Notes under the pieces: generated by a model | Told to the model about the DNA's origin: nothing | Seen by the model: only the letters and a program-made list of their open reading frames with translations | Database searches by the model: none | In this document: positions 42,641 through 51,734 of the stretch, piece after piece | How the letters are laid out: every line of letters begins with the position of its first letter | Numbering within the stretch: the first letter of the stretch is position 1 | Made by a program: the position numbers and the translations under genes | Assembly: GCA_021404565.1 (NCBI GenBank) | Contig: JAAWWF010000026.1 | Coordinates: 248,001-312,000 of the forward strand | DNA length: 64,000 nucleotides | Direction: 5' to 3' | From: Roseivirga sp. | GTDB lineage: Bacteria > Bacteroidota > Bacteroidia > Cytophagales > Cyclobacteriaceae

Positions 42641-43267
42641 ATGAGGAAAGAAAAAGTCAGGTTTGATCTGAGGCAGGAGGCCTATAAAAAGATGGAGCTC
42701 TTGCACCCACATCAGGTAATGCTGTATGTGAGCATGGTCGGCAGTGCGATTGTCTTTCTTTTTATGATTGTGGCCTTTGCAGCCAGCAGGCCTGAAGCTA
42801 CCGAGCTGATTAATCACAGATTTCCGAAATCTTTTGTGTTGAGCACCATAGTGATACTACTATCGAGCTTCTGTGTATCCAGGGTAATTCCTGCCTTTGA
42901 GAAAGACGACCTTGAAGAACTCAAAAAGTGGATGGGCCTTACTTTTTTGCTGGGCCTTATTTTCTCAATGTGCCAGCTTACAGGCTGGCAGGAGCTTGAG
43001 CGAAACGGTATTTCCTTTTCCGGAGATCGGAGTCGTGTGTATCTCTACGTCATTTCAGGGCTGCATGTATTACATATGGCAGGGGTAATGATATTTCTGC
43101 TGGCTTCATTAATGCACAGCCACAAGGTGTCAAAAGATGTTGTGAATCAGCTGATGTATACCACCAACCCATACCAGAAAGTGAAGCTCAAAATGCTGAC
43201 GGATTTTTGGCATTTTGTGGATGTATTGTGGGTGATAGTCTTTCTGTATTTCCTGTATACCTTTTGA
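42641..43267 (+). CDS. Cytochrome c oxidase subunit III-like protein
   Basis: 208 residues, five predicted membrane helices (MLYVSMVGSAIVFLFMIVAF, FVLSTIVILLSSFCVS, FLLGLIFSMCQLTGWQEL, ISGLHVLHMAGVMIFLLASL, WHFVDVLWVIVFLYFLYTF). The WHFVDVLWV C-terminal helix is the hallmark of heme-copper oxidase subunit III. It is an orphan here: no subunit I, II or IV is adjacent, and an S41-like gene follows. It may be an accessory subunit for an oxidase encoded elsewhere. Confidence 0.85.
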   Translation: MRKEKVRFDLRQEAYKKMELLHPHQVMLYVSMVGSAIVFLFMIVAFAASRPEATELINHRFPKSFVLSTIVILLSSFCVSRVIPAFEKDDLEELKKWMGLTFLLGLIFSMCQLTGWQELERNGISFSGDRSRVYLYVISGLHVLHMAGVMIFLLASLMHSHKVSKDVVNQLMYTTNPYQKVKLKMLTDFWHFVDVLWVIVFLYFLYTF

Positions 43268-43295
43268 TGAATGAAGACGCTCAAAGTCTGAAGTT

Positions 43296-43332
43296 CAGGT
43301 CAAATTATAGACCTTGACAGGTCAAAATTATA
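43296..43332 (+). repeat. Short direct repeat upstream of S41-like gene
   Basis: CAGGTCAAATTATA (43296-43309) and CAGGTCAAAATTATA (43318-43332) with a GACCTTGACAGGTC inverted repeat between them, about 15 bases before the likely start of the next gene. It could be a regulator site; no regulator is known. Confidence 0.35.
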
Positions 43333-43346
43333 AAAACCATAACAGT

Positions 43347-44315
43347 ATGAAATCTGTCTTGAACCACTCTGGCTTTACACTGCTCCTCGTACTCGGAGCT
43401 GTTTCGTTTCTTGGCTGTGGAGAACCGGAAGACAGCTCGGTGGACGAGGATGTTCTTGCCATTGAAGAAGTGATTCAGGTGGCACAACAAAGAGGGTTGA
43501 ACCGACTCACGATTGATTGGGATGCCCTGAGAACTGAAATGCTTGAGGTAAGAGCGAGCGATGGTTTTGACGAAGCAATCCGAACATTTCTACGTGCCCT
43601 GGGAGACAACCAGAGCTTCTACTCTCGCCTGAATGGCAATAATATCTTTGAATCAACAGCCAACTGTAATGGGAACGGCTATGACTTTGGCGGTCTGGCC
43701 GCAAATATTGGTTATATCCAGATGCGTGCTTTTATAGGCACCAATCAGCAGGCCACACTTTTTGCCGGTGATCGCCATAACCGGGCCCGGGTCCAGGACG
43801 GACCCGATACCAAAGGTTGGGTGATTGACCTGAGTACGGTTAACGGAGGTAATATCTATCCGATCATTGCTTCTCTGGGGCCATTTTATCAGCAAGAAAC
43901 ACTGGGTTACTTCATTGATGCGGAGGGCACGGAAATTCCCTGGGGCTATTCGGATGATGCAGCCTTCGTCAGATCTCCTACCGACAAGCAAACCGTGGTA
44001 ACTGACCCTTATACCATAATGGATGCAAATGCGAAGGTAGTTGTGGTGATAGACTTGCCTACGGCAGGGGCGGGAGAGGCAGCTATGCTCTCTTTAAAAA
44101 ACAGACCTAACACCCTGATTATTGGCAGACCTTCCTGTGGTCTGGCATCGGTTACAGAATCATTCACACTCTCAAACAGCGATATCCTCGTATTGGCTAC
44201 TAACTACATTGCCGATAGTGAGAAGGAAGTTTTCTCTGGTAGGCTAATGCCGGATGAACAGATTGGGAACTCTGCTGAATTGCTGGCCCGAATAGAGGAA
44301 TATATTGGTAACTGA
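43347..44315 (+). CDS. S41 peptidase-like lipoprotein, expected catalytic Ser replaced by Gly
   Basis: About 322 residues from ATG 43347. The signal peptide ends SFLGC, so it is a probable outer-membrane lipoprotein. The distal half resembles the tail-specific protease (S41) domain: NIGYIQMRAF, KGWVIDLSTVNGG, VVVVIDLPTAGAGEAAMLSL, IIGRPSCGLASVTESFTLSNSD and a SGRLMPDEQI tail. In S41 enzymes the segment equivalent to PTAGAGE reads GTASASE, where the first Ser is the nucleophile; here it is Gly (codon 44067-44069). It is therefore probably an inactive binding protein or uses another residue. The frame is open to 43314 but the shorter start gives a proper signal peptide. Confidence 0.75.
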   Translation: MKSVLNHSGFTLLLVLGAVSFLGCGEPEDSSVDEDVLAIEEVIQVAQQRGLNRLTIDWDALRTEMLEVRASDGFDEAIRTFLRALGDNQSFYSRLNGNNIFESTANCNGNGYDFGGLAANIGYIQMRAFIGTNQQATLFAGDRHNRARVQDGPDTKGWVIDLSTVNGGNIYPIIASLGPFYQQETLGYFIDAEGTEIPWGYSDDAAFVRSPTDKQTVVTDPYTIMDANAKVVVVIDLPTAGAGEAAMLSLKNRPNTLIIGRPSCGLASVTESFTLSNSDILVLATNYIADSEKEVFSGRLMPDEQIGNSAELLARIEEYIGN

Positions 44316-44453
44316 TTCCTGTTAATCCCTTTGTGAAACTCCAACAAAAAACGAGGCCACACTGACCAGCGTGACCCCGAGTAATTGACCTATGAAGAGT
44401 AAATTCTTGACCTTGTTCCCCGCCTCCGGGGTGGGCTCTGTATTATTGACCGA

Positions 44454-45680
44454 TTAATTGAATGTAATTTCTTTTACGTCTTCCCATCTTACATAAGTTG
44501 GGTCGCCTTTTGAGGTGAAGACCAGTATACCATCGTTGTCTTCGCTTACATCTCTGGCTTCTCCCAACATTAACTCTGTTCCGTTTTTCAGAATGACCTC
44601 AGAGTTATCGTAGTTCTTAGGGATGATGGTTTTAATGCTTTCCATTGGGATGATGTATTCCACATCATCGTCTTTGCCCTGCAGCATTTCGAAAGTGTAT
44701 TCTTCGTCCAGGTCAAAGATGATATCCCCGCTCAACGTCTCACCATCAGCTGTTTTTACAGTTCCTGACAGTTTTTTCAGGTTGCTGAATGAGCTGTAGC
44801 TTTTTACAGATTTAGGAGCATCTGCGAAAGTCACCTTCTTGAACTCTCTCCATGGAATATCCACTCGACCGAAATCCGTAGTGACAATGATACCTCTGTT
44901 TTCGCTGTTCACATCGTTCGACCCTCTCAGGTAAAGCTCGCGACCCGACTTGGTTACCACATTACTGCCTGATCTGTCTCTTTCGATTGATCTTAGCTTG
45001 CCGAATTCGATAGCCATGTCACCATCACGGGTGTCACCGTCCAGCTTATCGGTAGAAAGTCTCTCATCATGATCCCATTGGATAATGCCTGTAAGTTCTC
45101 CACCGTAGTATTGTACAGTTCCATACAATGGCTCACCTAATTTAGAGCTCATATTGCTCGGAGCATCCTTAAACTCTACCATTTCCACGCGGCTCCAGCG
45201 AAACTTCATTTTGCCCATTTCATCATCCATAATGGTAATGTCTGTGCCGAAGTCGTTTGAGCCATCTTTCACGTAGAGTTGGTTACCATCTCTAAGTGTA
45301 ATTTCCACCTCAGACCTTCTTCTCATCTCAATCTTAGAGAGATCTCCGAAACGTACCTGAAACTCATGTGTGGTTTCGTAGTCACTGTTCCAGTTCACCC
45401 TGATGCCGCTCCATCTCCAACCGTTTCTGCGACCACGGTCATCTCTAAGCTCATCCCGCTCGTCCCTTGTCAGGTAGCGGTAGTTTTCGTTCTCCTCTTT
45501 GTTTCCGTTAAAAATGTCAGTCCAGTAGGCTTCCTCTTTGCCCCAGCGGATTTGACCAGTGTAGGTGTCACCATCAATAGTGGTAAGTGTGCCATAGATG
45601 AAGCCTTCATCCTGGCCCTGTAATGTAAAGGTAGTTAAGGCGAAGATTGCCAGTATGACCGATTTAGTAAATAATCTCAT
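44454..45680 (-). CDS. Secreted protein with three copies of an unrecognised beta domain (copy A)
   Basis: 408 residues with an N-terminal signal peptide (SVILAIFALTTFTLQGQ). The mature protein consists of three homologous units at about residues 28-170, 186-285 and 305-407. Each starts G-T-(L/V) ... DGxxxxGxI, has a DEE/DER acidic turn, a central I-x-(M/P)-x-x-I strand and ends with an L-x-(N/S)-G-x-x-L-x-(L/V)...DV...GI.V and a V-x-W-x-x-(V/F)-x-x-(V/I)-x-F. The fold is predicted beta-rich, outside the inner membrane. It is a paralogue of the gene at 47788 on the other side of a LytS/LytTR pair. No family is recognised; a stress or surface-binding role is only a guess. Confidence 0.75.
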   Translation of the reverse strand: MRLFTKSVILAIFALTTFTLQGQDEGFIYGTLTTIDGDTYTGQIRWGKEEAYWTDIFNGNKEENENYRYLTRDERDELRDDRGRRNGWRWSGIRVNWNSDYETTHEFQVRFGDLSKIEMRRRSEVEITLRDGNQLYVKDGSNDFGTDITIMDDEMGKMKFRWSRVEMVEFKDAPSNMSSKLGEPLYGTVQYYGGELTGIIQWDHDERLSTDKLDGDTRDGDMAIEFGKLRSIERDRSGSNVVTKSGRELYLRGSNDVNSENRGIIVTTDFGRVDIPWREFKKVTFADAPKSVKSYSSFSNLKKLSGTVKTADGETLSGDIIFDLDEEYTFEMLQGKDDDVEYIIPMESIKTIIPKNYDNSEVILKNGTELMLGEARDVSEDNDGILVFTSKGDPTYVRWEDVKEITFN

Positions 45681-45979
45681 TGTTGTGTTGTTTATTTTGA
45701 GTTGTTCTTAATAGACAATCAAATATGTAGGGAAACTTTTGGGTTGGAAATGCTCTGTGGCTATACCGGTTATTTTTGCAACCGAATCGGGACTTGCTTG
45801 AACTGAACCCGACTGCCTGATTCAGTTCTTTAGCGACTGTGAACGGTAGATACTAGTATTTTGACAGAAGCCAAAGCTGTTTATGCTAAGACAGAAGACA
45901 TCTAACAGGAATTGACCTGCCCGGGCTAATGCTGAGCAGATGACAATGTGGTGGTCCAATGCTATTTTTGAGGATTTAT
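45681..45979. other. Intergenic region between LytTR regulator and copy A gene
   Basis: 299 bases, upstream of copy A and downstream of the regulator gene (all minus strand), so it must contain the copy A promoter. No LytTR direct repeat could be picked out by eye, and no RNA gene or repeat is evident. Confidence 0.4.
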
Positions 45980-46741
45980 CTACTGATCCAGCCAGCGCTT
46001 AAACACCGGGGTTTTCTCAGAGCTGACTACAATTTCCTCATCGGTATGCGGGCTCAGGCCGAGCTTTACCCTGCCTTTGAAGTAAGGGTGAATGTCTGCC
46101 ACGGAATTGAAGTGAACTACAAACTTTCGGTTAACCCGGAAAAACTCTCTCGGGTTAATGAGGCCTTCCAGTTCTTCCAAGGTCTGGTCAATGGGGTATT
46201 TCTGATTTTCGAAGGTGACGATATAGGTAAGTTTGTCACGAGAAAAGAAGTAGGCCACCTTTTCAATAGGAATGGCACGGATGCGCTGCCCTACTTTGAC
46301 CAGAAATCTGGATTTATATTCGGGAGTGTTTGAGCTTAACAGGCTTCTGATCTGCTCTATATCAAAACCAGCGGCATTTCCGCTACTTGCTTTGGCTTCG
46401 AACTTTTCAATAGCGGCCGCCAGTTTGTCCTGCCCTATGGGTTTGAGCAAATAGTCCACACTGTTTACTTCAAATGCCTTGATAGCATATTGGTCATAGG
46501 CAGTGGTAAATATCACCGGACAAGCCACCTGAACCTGAGAGAAAATTTCGAAGCTGGTACCATCCAGCAGCTGAATATCACTGATGATCAGATCAGGCTG
46601 CTCGTTGTTTTCCAGCCAGAGTACTGCTGCCTCTACAGACTTAACGCTTGCCACCACTTGCATAGAAGGTCTTAGCTCTTTCAGCAGTTCTACCAACCTT
46701 TCAGAGGCCAGCTTTTCATCTTCAAAAATCAGTACGTTCAT
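45980..46741 (-). CDS. LytTR-family response regulator
   Basis: 253 residues. Receiver domain with NVLIFEDEKLASERLVELL, Asp55 in LIISDIQLLDG and TTAYDQYAIKAFEVNSVDYLLKP, then a LytTR domain (KVAYFFSRDKLTYIVTF, FFRVNRKFVVHFN, YFKGRVKLGL). The pattern is the same as in the regulator at 37260, but the pair is a separate system. It follows the kinase gene by 10 bases and both lie between the two triple-domain secreted proteins, which are plausible targets. Confidence 0.92.
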   Translation of the reverse strand: MNVLIFEDEKLASERLVELLKELRPSMQVVASVKSVEAAVLWLENNEQPDLIISDIQLLDGTSFEIFSQVQVACPVIFTTAYDQYAIKAFEVNSVDYLLKPIGQDKLAAAIEKFEAKASSGNAAGFDIEQIRSLLSSNTPEYKSRFLVKVGQRIRAIPIEKVAYFFSRDKLTYIVTFENQKYPIDQTLEELEGLINPREFFRVNRKFVVHFNSVADIHPYFKGRVKLGLSPHTDEEIVVSSEKTPVFKRWLDQ

Positions 46742-46751
46742 GATGCGCTTT

Positions 46752-47774
46752 TTAGATGGTGGTAATATCGATTAAGGGTACTTTGACTATAAATGACTGG
46801 TCGTTTTTAATAACCTCCACCTTTTTGTCGGTGAAGTAGGAATAACGCCTTTCAATGTTTTTAAGACCTGATTTGCCACTGTTTTTAGACTCCACCTTCT
46901 TTTCCTGGAGGTTGTTTTTGATCACCAGGTACTGATCGCGGCATTCAATGTTCATTTTCAATGGACGGATTTCTGTGATCACATTATGCTTAATGGCATT
47001 CTCAATCAGCATTTGTAAGGTAAGCGGAGGCAGGTAGTGCTGCTTGTTTTCGGGTTTGATGTCGATATCCAATTGGATAGTATCTTCAAACCTGATCTGC
47101 AGCAGGTACATATAGGCTCCTATGAAATTGAGCTCCTCATGTAAGGCGACAAGCTCTTCTGAACTGCTCTGTAGAATAATGCGATAGACCTCAGCGAATT
47201 TTTCCAGGTAAGACTGCGAGAGCTTTTGGTCCTTGGAAATCAAAGAGGAAAGAATGTTCAGGTTATTGAATAAGAAATGTGGATCAAGGTGGTTTTTTAA
47301 GGCTTCCAGTTCCGCTTTGATCGATTCTTTTTGAAACTCCTCTGAGGCCAGCTGTGCATTTTTCCAGTTTTTCAGAAACTGAATACCAAAGTTGATAGAG
47401 ATTGTCGGTAAAAGAATGAGTGTACCCATGGCATTCATGGCAGTGATTTGAGCCATATCCGGTGGGTCCTGTGTCAAGACCAACTTAAAGATGAGATAGC
47501 TGATATTGATAATAAGGAGAGACAGCAAAATCCCGATAGACAGCTGCCAGTAGAAACGCTTGTTACCATGTTGCAGCCATGGAAGCTTTCGGTCCAGCAC
47601 CTTTGTCAAAAGCCTGTTGCCCAGAAAAATCAGGGCCAGAACAGCGATGACCCAGCCCGTGGTAAGATAGAGCTCAGGGGCCGCATCGGTATTATACAGT
47701 ACGAGAAAAATCGCTGCAATAATCACCAAAACGATAACCCCCTGGATTATCTGTGAACGGGTAAGAGAATTCAA
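46752..47774 (-). CDS. LytS-type sensor histidine kinase
   Basis: 340 residues, four membrane helices at about 9-27, 38-52, 77-98 and 110-131 with short loops, then the His_kinase core ALKNHLDPHFLFNNLNILSSL with phospho-acceptor His166, an IENAIKHNV N-box and a C-terminal GLKNIERRYSYF G-box. In contrast to the kinase at 35770 there is no large periplasmic domain, so it likely senses membrane-associated signals or partner proteins. It lies 13 nt after copy B and 10 nt before its regulator, on the same strand. Confidence 0.92.
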   Translation of the reverse strand: MNSLTRSQIIQGVIVLVIIAAIFLVLYNTDAAPELYLTTGWVIAVLALIFLGNRLLTKVLDRKLPWLQHGNKRFYWQLSIGILLSLLIINISYLIFKLVLTQDPPDMAQITAMNAMGTLILLPTISINFGIQFLKNWKNAQLASEEFQKESIKAELEALKNHLDPHFLFNNLNILSSLISKDQKLSQSYLEKFAEVYRIILQSSSEELVALHEELNFIGAYMYLLQIRFEDTIQLDIDIKPENKQHYLPPLTLQMLIENAIKHNVITEIRPLKMNIECRDQYLVIKNNLQEKKVESKNSGKSGLKNIERRYSYFTDKKVEVIKNDQSFIVKVPLIDITTI

Positions 47775-47787
47775 TGGTACTTAGGAA

Positions 47788-49038
47788 TTAGTCAAAAATG
47801 ATCTCATCGATCCTGGACCAGCGAACGTATACGGGTTCACTGTCTTTAGAAGTAAATATAAGTACTCCGCTATTATTTTCTGACACATCTCTGTGGTCTC
47901 CCAAAAGCAGGTCGGTGCCATCTCGCAGTACTATGGTAGAATAGTCGCTGTTTTTAGGGATGATATTTTTGATATTCCGCATGGGAATCTTGAATTCCAC
48001 ATTGTCATCTTTGGCATCAAGAATTTCAAATTCCCAGGCTTCGTCCAGGTCAAAGGCGATTAGGCCGTTGTGCTCGTCACCATCTATGGTGACGATTGTA
48101 GCCGAAAGGCCCTGAGAAACCGGAAAATCACTATAAGCAAGGCCTGAGCCTGTCTTAAGTATCTCCATTTCTTCAAAATCCCTCCATGGAATCTGGACCT
48201 GACCCAGGCCGGGAGCATTGACCACAATGCCTGAGTTCTGGCTGTTTACATCATTGGTGCCTGTAAGTATAAGCTGTCTTCCTGAATGCAGGGTTACCTC
48301 AGAGCCACTTCGGCCCTTGGCAATTTTGCTGATGCTGCGGAAAGGAATTTCTTTATCCCCATTCCGGTCTTTACCGTCCAGAATTTCCTCCATAAAACGT
48401 TCATCCTTGTCCCACTGAATCAGGCCTTCAAAGACACCTTTTCGACCTGCATCTACCCTGGCAAAAATGGGTTTGCCAAAGCTGTGAGATGGCATGGAAT
48501 CAGGCTCCATAAAGTCTACTTTTTCAATACGGCTCCAGTTAAGTTTTACCTCACCCAGCTCTTCGTCATATACCCTAACGGCAGTTCCCACATCTTCATA
48601 GCCACTTCCGTTTACTTCCAGAATCACCCCGTTTTTAAGGGTAATGCGGGCTCTTTCTTTACCCGTAGGTTCTACGGATTTTATATCACCAAACTGTGTA
48701 TCAAACTGATGGTTGCTACGACTGAATTTATTCTCCCAGATATTGAGTGACCTGAGGTCTATTCCCATCCAGGACTTTCGTTCGCTTTCATTTGAAATGG
48801 CTTCTGCCTCGCTTTTTGACAAGAACCTCAGAAAATCATTGGATGTTTTTTGAGCATTGAACGTCTCCATCCAATATACCTCATCACTTCCCCAGCGAAT
48901 GGGGCCTGTATAGCTGTCACCCGAAATGGTGGTCACCTTTCCATACATAAACACATTCTTCTCCTGTGCATTGGCCTGAGTGACAATGACCAGCATTCCC
49001 ACGGCTATCCCTACTGCTAAAAGCACCTTCCTCATCAT
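47788..49038 (-). CDS. Secreted protein with three copies of an unrecognised beta domain (copy B)
   Basis: 416 residues from ATG 49038, chosen because it gives a clean signal peptide (MMRKVLLAVGIAVGMLVIVTQANAQ); the frame extends upstream to 49125 but those residues are hydrophilic. The mature part has the same three-unit build as copy A: YGKVTTISGDSYTGPIRWGSDE ... KLNWSRIEKVDF, then ARVDAG ... FEGLIQWDKDER ... IPWRDFEEMEI, then SATIVTIDGDEHNGLIAFDLDEAW ... YVRWSRIDEIIF. First gene of a kinase/regulator operon on the minus strand. Function is unknown. Confidence 0.75.
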   Translation of the reverse strand: MMRKVLLAVGIAVGMLVIVTQANAQEKNVFMYGKVTTISGDSYTGPIRWGSDEVYWMETFNAQKTSNDFLRFLSKSEAEAISNESERKSWMGIDLRSLNIWENKFSRSNHQFDTQFGDIKSVEPTGKERARITLKNGVILEVNGSGYEDVGTAVRVYDEELGEVKLNWSRIEKVDFMEPDSMPSHSFGKPIFARVDAGRKGVFEGLIQWDKDERFMEEILDGKDRNGDKEIPFRSISKIAKGRSGSEVTLHSGRQLILTGTNDVNSQNSGIVVNAPGLGQVQIPWRDFEEMEILKTGSGLAYSDFPVSQGLSATIVTIDGDEHNGLIAFDLDEAWEFEILDAKDDNVEFKIPMRNIKNIIPKNSDYSTIVLRDGTDLLLGDHRDVSENNSGVLIFTSKDSEPVYVRWSRIDEIIFD

Positions 49039-49184
49039 TGCTATGCGCGTTTGTTTATGCTTATACATACTACAAACATAGTTGTTCAGTTGGCCTGGCT
49101 GAAGGCTTTCGTACTGGATCAGCATAATACGCGGATGAATCGGGAAGTAGAGATACTAAGCATAATTGGTCAATTTATCGGAAA

Positions 49185-50273
49185 CTACTCCGGAAAGATA
49201 GAGGAGTCAATATCCGGAACTATGCGAAGTGCATTCTTATAATAGATCTTTTTCAACACATTGTCAGACAGACCAAGTCCGTACATTTTCCAGAAGGCAT
49301 GGTAGCGCTTGTAATAAGGGAAATACTCGTCCTCAGTCTCCAAGACCCTGAAATAAGTAGCATATTCGCCCGGGTTATAGGCGTCTTTTCCAAATAGCAC
49401 ACGGTCCTGATACTTCTCCAGAAACTTCTTGGCAAATCTCGGCTGACGGCCTAATTCGGCAATCACGGCTCCTATTTCCACCATCATATTGGGCATTTCA
49501 TCCAGCAGACTCCCGAGTTTGACCAGGTCATTGGCAAACCAGGCCATATGAGCAGCAATGAAAATCGTGTTCTTATGCTTCTTAAACACATTGTGTTGTT
49601 CCTGAATCAGAGTTTCCCAGGGTACAGGGTTGTTTGCATCTCGTTTTCTGCGAGGTCTCAGTTTTAATTCCAGCCATCTTTCGTTGTTGGCATCGTGTTC
49701 ATCCCAAAAGGGCTTTGGATCTGCTGTGTGAATGAGTACAGGAATGCCCAGCTCACCACATTTGGCCCATACCGGATCGATGCGCGAATCGTCAACAGCT
49801 ACCCGGTTGCCATCTTTGTCCTTAACAGAAAAACCCAGGCTTTTGAAAATCTTCAAACCCCGGGCACCCTGATCATAGTCTCTTTGAAGCTGGGCAGCAG
49901 CACGCTCTCCCCAACCATCATCCCCAATGTTGCTGAAGTTCACGTTGGCGAATACGATGAAGCGTTTGGGCTGATTGGTCTTGATATTTTTAATAGCATC
50001 TACAATGTTTTTGCCACTGCCGCCACTGAGGTTGACCATGAGGCCCATATTGATACCATCCATTTCTGAGGCCAGCTTATTCAGGTCGCGCTCACCCATA
50101 CGCCACTGATGGCTGTGGATATCAATAAAAGGGAATTTGGCTCGCGTAAGCGGATTCTCCGGTACTTTGAGTGTTGATGGTGGATCGTATTCTTCGAAAG
50201 TTACCGTTTGAGCAGATAGGGCTGCGCCAAAGGTGATAAGGAATAAAAGCAGGAAACCGGCCTTTTTGTACAT
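49185..50273 (-). CDS. Secreted amidohydrolase family protein
   Basis: 362 residues with a signal peptide (FLLLFLITFGAALSAQ). The TIM-barrel metal-dependent hydrolase fold (Amidohydro_2 type) is shown by FIDIHSHQW (H-x-H metal pair after strand 1), PVLIHTADPKPFWD, FIAAHMAW and FGKDAYNPGEYA with the final Asp. Reaction and substrate are unknown; such exported members often act on lactones or aromatic/carbohydrate carboxylates. It is divergent from an SDR gene. Confidence 0.85.
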   Translation of the reverse strand: MYKKAGFLLLFLITFGAALSAQTVTFEEYDPPSTLKVPENPLTRAKFPFIDIHSHQWRMGERDLNKLASEMDGINMGLMVNLSGGSGKNIVDAIKNIKTNQPKRFIVFANVNFSNIGDDGWGERAAAQLQRDYDQGARGLKIFKSLGFSVKDKDGNRVAVDDSRIDPVWAKCGELGIPVLIHTADPKPFWDEHDANNERWLELKLRPRRKRDANNPVPWETLIQEQHNVFKKHKNTIFIAAHMAWFANDLVKLGSLLDEMPNMMVEIGAVIAELGRQPRFAKKFLEKYQDRVLFGKDAYNPGEYATYFRVLETEDEYFPYYKRYHAFWKMYGLGLSDNVLKKIYYKNALRIVPDIDSSIFPE

Positions 50274-50469
50274 GATCAGTGTTTTAGTTTAAGTCTTTCT
50301 ATCTGGCGGCTTCTGGCGGCAAGCCACATTCAGTTGTATATAATCGTATTTAAGCTTACAAGGTTTACCTCAGCCGACTAATACCTTGCTTAGCGGGATA
50401 AAAGGCAGACAATGGGATGAATTTCTTCCGCTGAAAACAATTTCGATTTTCAATGCCGGCTGCTCCCGC

Positions 50470-50477
50470 TAGTTTTG
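50470..50477 (+). promoter_or_regulatory. Possible -7 promoter element for the SDR gene
   Basis: TAGTTTTG fits the Bacteroidota TAnnTTTG element, about 40 bases before the SDR start. The -33 element is poor (TTTTC at 50447-50451 is about the right distance). Confidence 0.3.
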
Positions 50478-50516
50478 GTATAATAGGTTAATATATTCTA
50501 CTCAATCACAGCTATA

Positions 50517-51275
50517 ATGGAAATTTCTTTAAAAGGGCAGGTTATTTTGGTAACGGGAGGATCACGGGGTATTGGTGCAGGCATCACCCGGCAATTGCTG
50601 GAAGCAGGGGCTACCGTGGCCGTTCACTATAACAGCAATCAAAAGCAGGCACAGCAGCTATGCGAAGGCTATGAGGCTGAATCTCATTTATTTCAGGCAA
50701 ACCTTGCTCATGCTCAAGCTACCATTAATTTGTTTAAACAAGTAATTGATCGTTTTGGCCGATTGGATTGCCAGGTAAACAATGCAGGTGTGGCAGTTTC
50801 ATCAGCGGAAGACAAGCAGGAGGATAAATGGGTAGAGGATTGGGATTTTACCATGAACGTAAACCTGAGAGCCTGCGGGCTCTTGTGCAAAATGGCTGTT
50901 GAGCATTTTCAAACACAGGAGGGGGGGCGCATTATCAATATCTCATCCAGGGCGGCTTTTCGGGGTGATACTGCTGATTACCTGGCCTATGCTGCTTCAA
51001 AGGGAGGAGTCGTTGCCCTGACCCGGTCTATTGCAAGGGCTTATGGTAAGCAGAATATCAAGGCCTTTAATATTGCTCCCGGCTTTGTGCGTACTGATAT
51101 GGCGCAAGATTTTATGGACCAGTACGGTGAGGATTATGCTTTGAATGATATAGCATTGAATCAACTGACAGAACCCAAAGACCTGGCTCCGACTGTGGCT
51201 TTTCTGGCCAGCGGCCTGGCAGATCACGCTACGGGTTGCACCATTGATATTAATGCCGGGAGTTACGTGCATTAG
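50517..51275 (+). CDS. SDR family oxidoreductase
   Basis: 252-residue classical SDR: cofactor motif TGGSRGIGAGI, NNAGVAVS, INISSRAAFRG and a YAASKGG catalytic Tyr-Lys pair, with a C-terminal TGCTIDINAGSYVH. Such enzymes oxidise or reduce sugars, steroids or hydroxyacyl compounds; sequence alone does not pick one. It starts a likely plus-strand operon with a VOC protein and a TIM-barrel isomerase-like protein. Confidence 0.9.
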   Translation: MEISLKGQVILVTGGSRGIGAGITRQLLEAGATVAVHYNSNQKQAQQLCEGYEAESHLFQANLAHAQATINLFKQVIDRFGRLDCQVNNAGVAVSSAEDKQEDKWVEDWDFTMNVNLRACGLLCKMAVEHFQTQEGGRIINISSRAAFRGDTADYLAYAASKGGVVALTRSIARAYGKQNIKAFNIAPGFVRTDMAQDFMDQYGEDYALNDIALNQLTEPKDLAPTVAFLASGLADHATGCTIDINAGSYVH

Positions 51276-51297
51276 GAGTTTATATGTTTAAGCCACC

Positions 51298-51645
51298 ATG
51301 AAACTGAACCTGATTGTTATACGAACCGAGAACCCGGAGGTACTGAAGTCACAATATGAATTGCTCGGTTTAAGGTTTGATTACCATAGACATGAAAACG
51401 GCCCATATCATTATGCAGCTGAGAGTGAGGGCCTGGTCTTTGAAATATACCCATTGTCAAAATCAATGAAAAAAGCTGATGGAAGCCTGAGGTTAGGTTT
51501 TGATATAGACAATCTGGAAAAGGTTATAGCTGTTGTCAGAAGCTCCAATTGGTTGATTTCAACCGAGGTAAGAGAAACCCCTTGGGGAAGAGTAGCAGTA
51601 ATTCAAGACATGGATGGAAGGAAGGTTGAGCTGAGGTCTGTTTGA
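51298..51645 (+). CDS. Glyoxalase/bleomycin resistance (VOC) family protein
   Basis: 115 residues with one beta-alpha-beta3 VOC repeat pair: LIVIRTENPEVLKSQYELLGLRFDYHRH, then YAAESEGLVFEIYPLSK and a WGRVAVIQDMDGRKVELRS ending that fits the second module. The metal-ligand set is not obvious. Could act on a small ketone, lactone or antibiotic; function not assigned. 22 nt after the SDR. Confidence 0.8.
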   Translation: MKLNLIVIRTENPEVLKSQYELLGLRFDYHRHENGPYHYAAESEGLVFEIYPLSKSMKKADGSLRLGFDIDNLEKVIAVVRSSNWLISTEVRETPWGRVAVIQDMDGRKVELRSV

Positions 51646-51734
51646 AATCTGTAAGCTTTGATAAAGGGATGAACCTACAATTACGATTCCCCTGAAAAGG
51701 TTAAATTTAGACAAAGGTAACCCAATAAACCCCT

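Noticed and set aside
44350-44431. Two imperfect hairpins (CGAGGCCACACTG/CAGCGTGACCCCG and CCCCG/CGGGG) between convergent genes
   Set aside because: Mismatched or short stems without T-tracts; not strong enough to call terminators.
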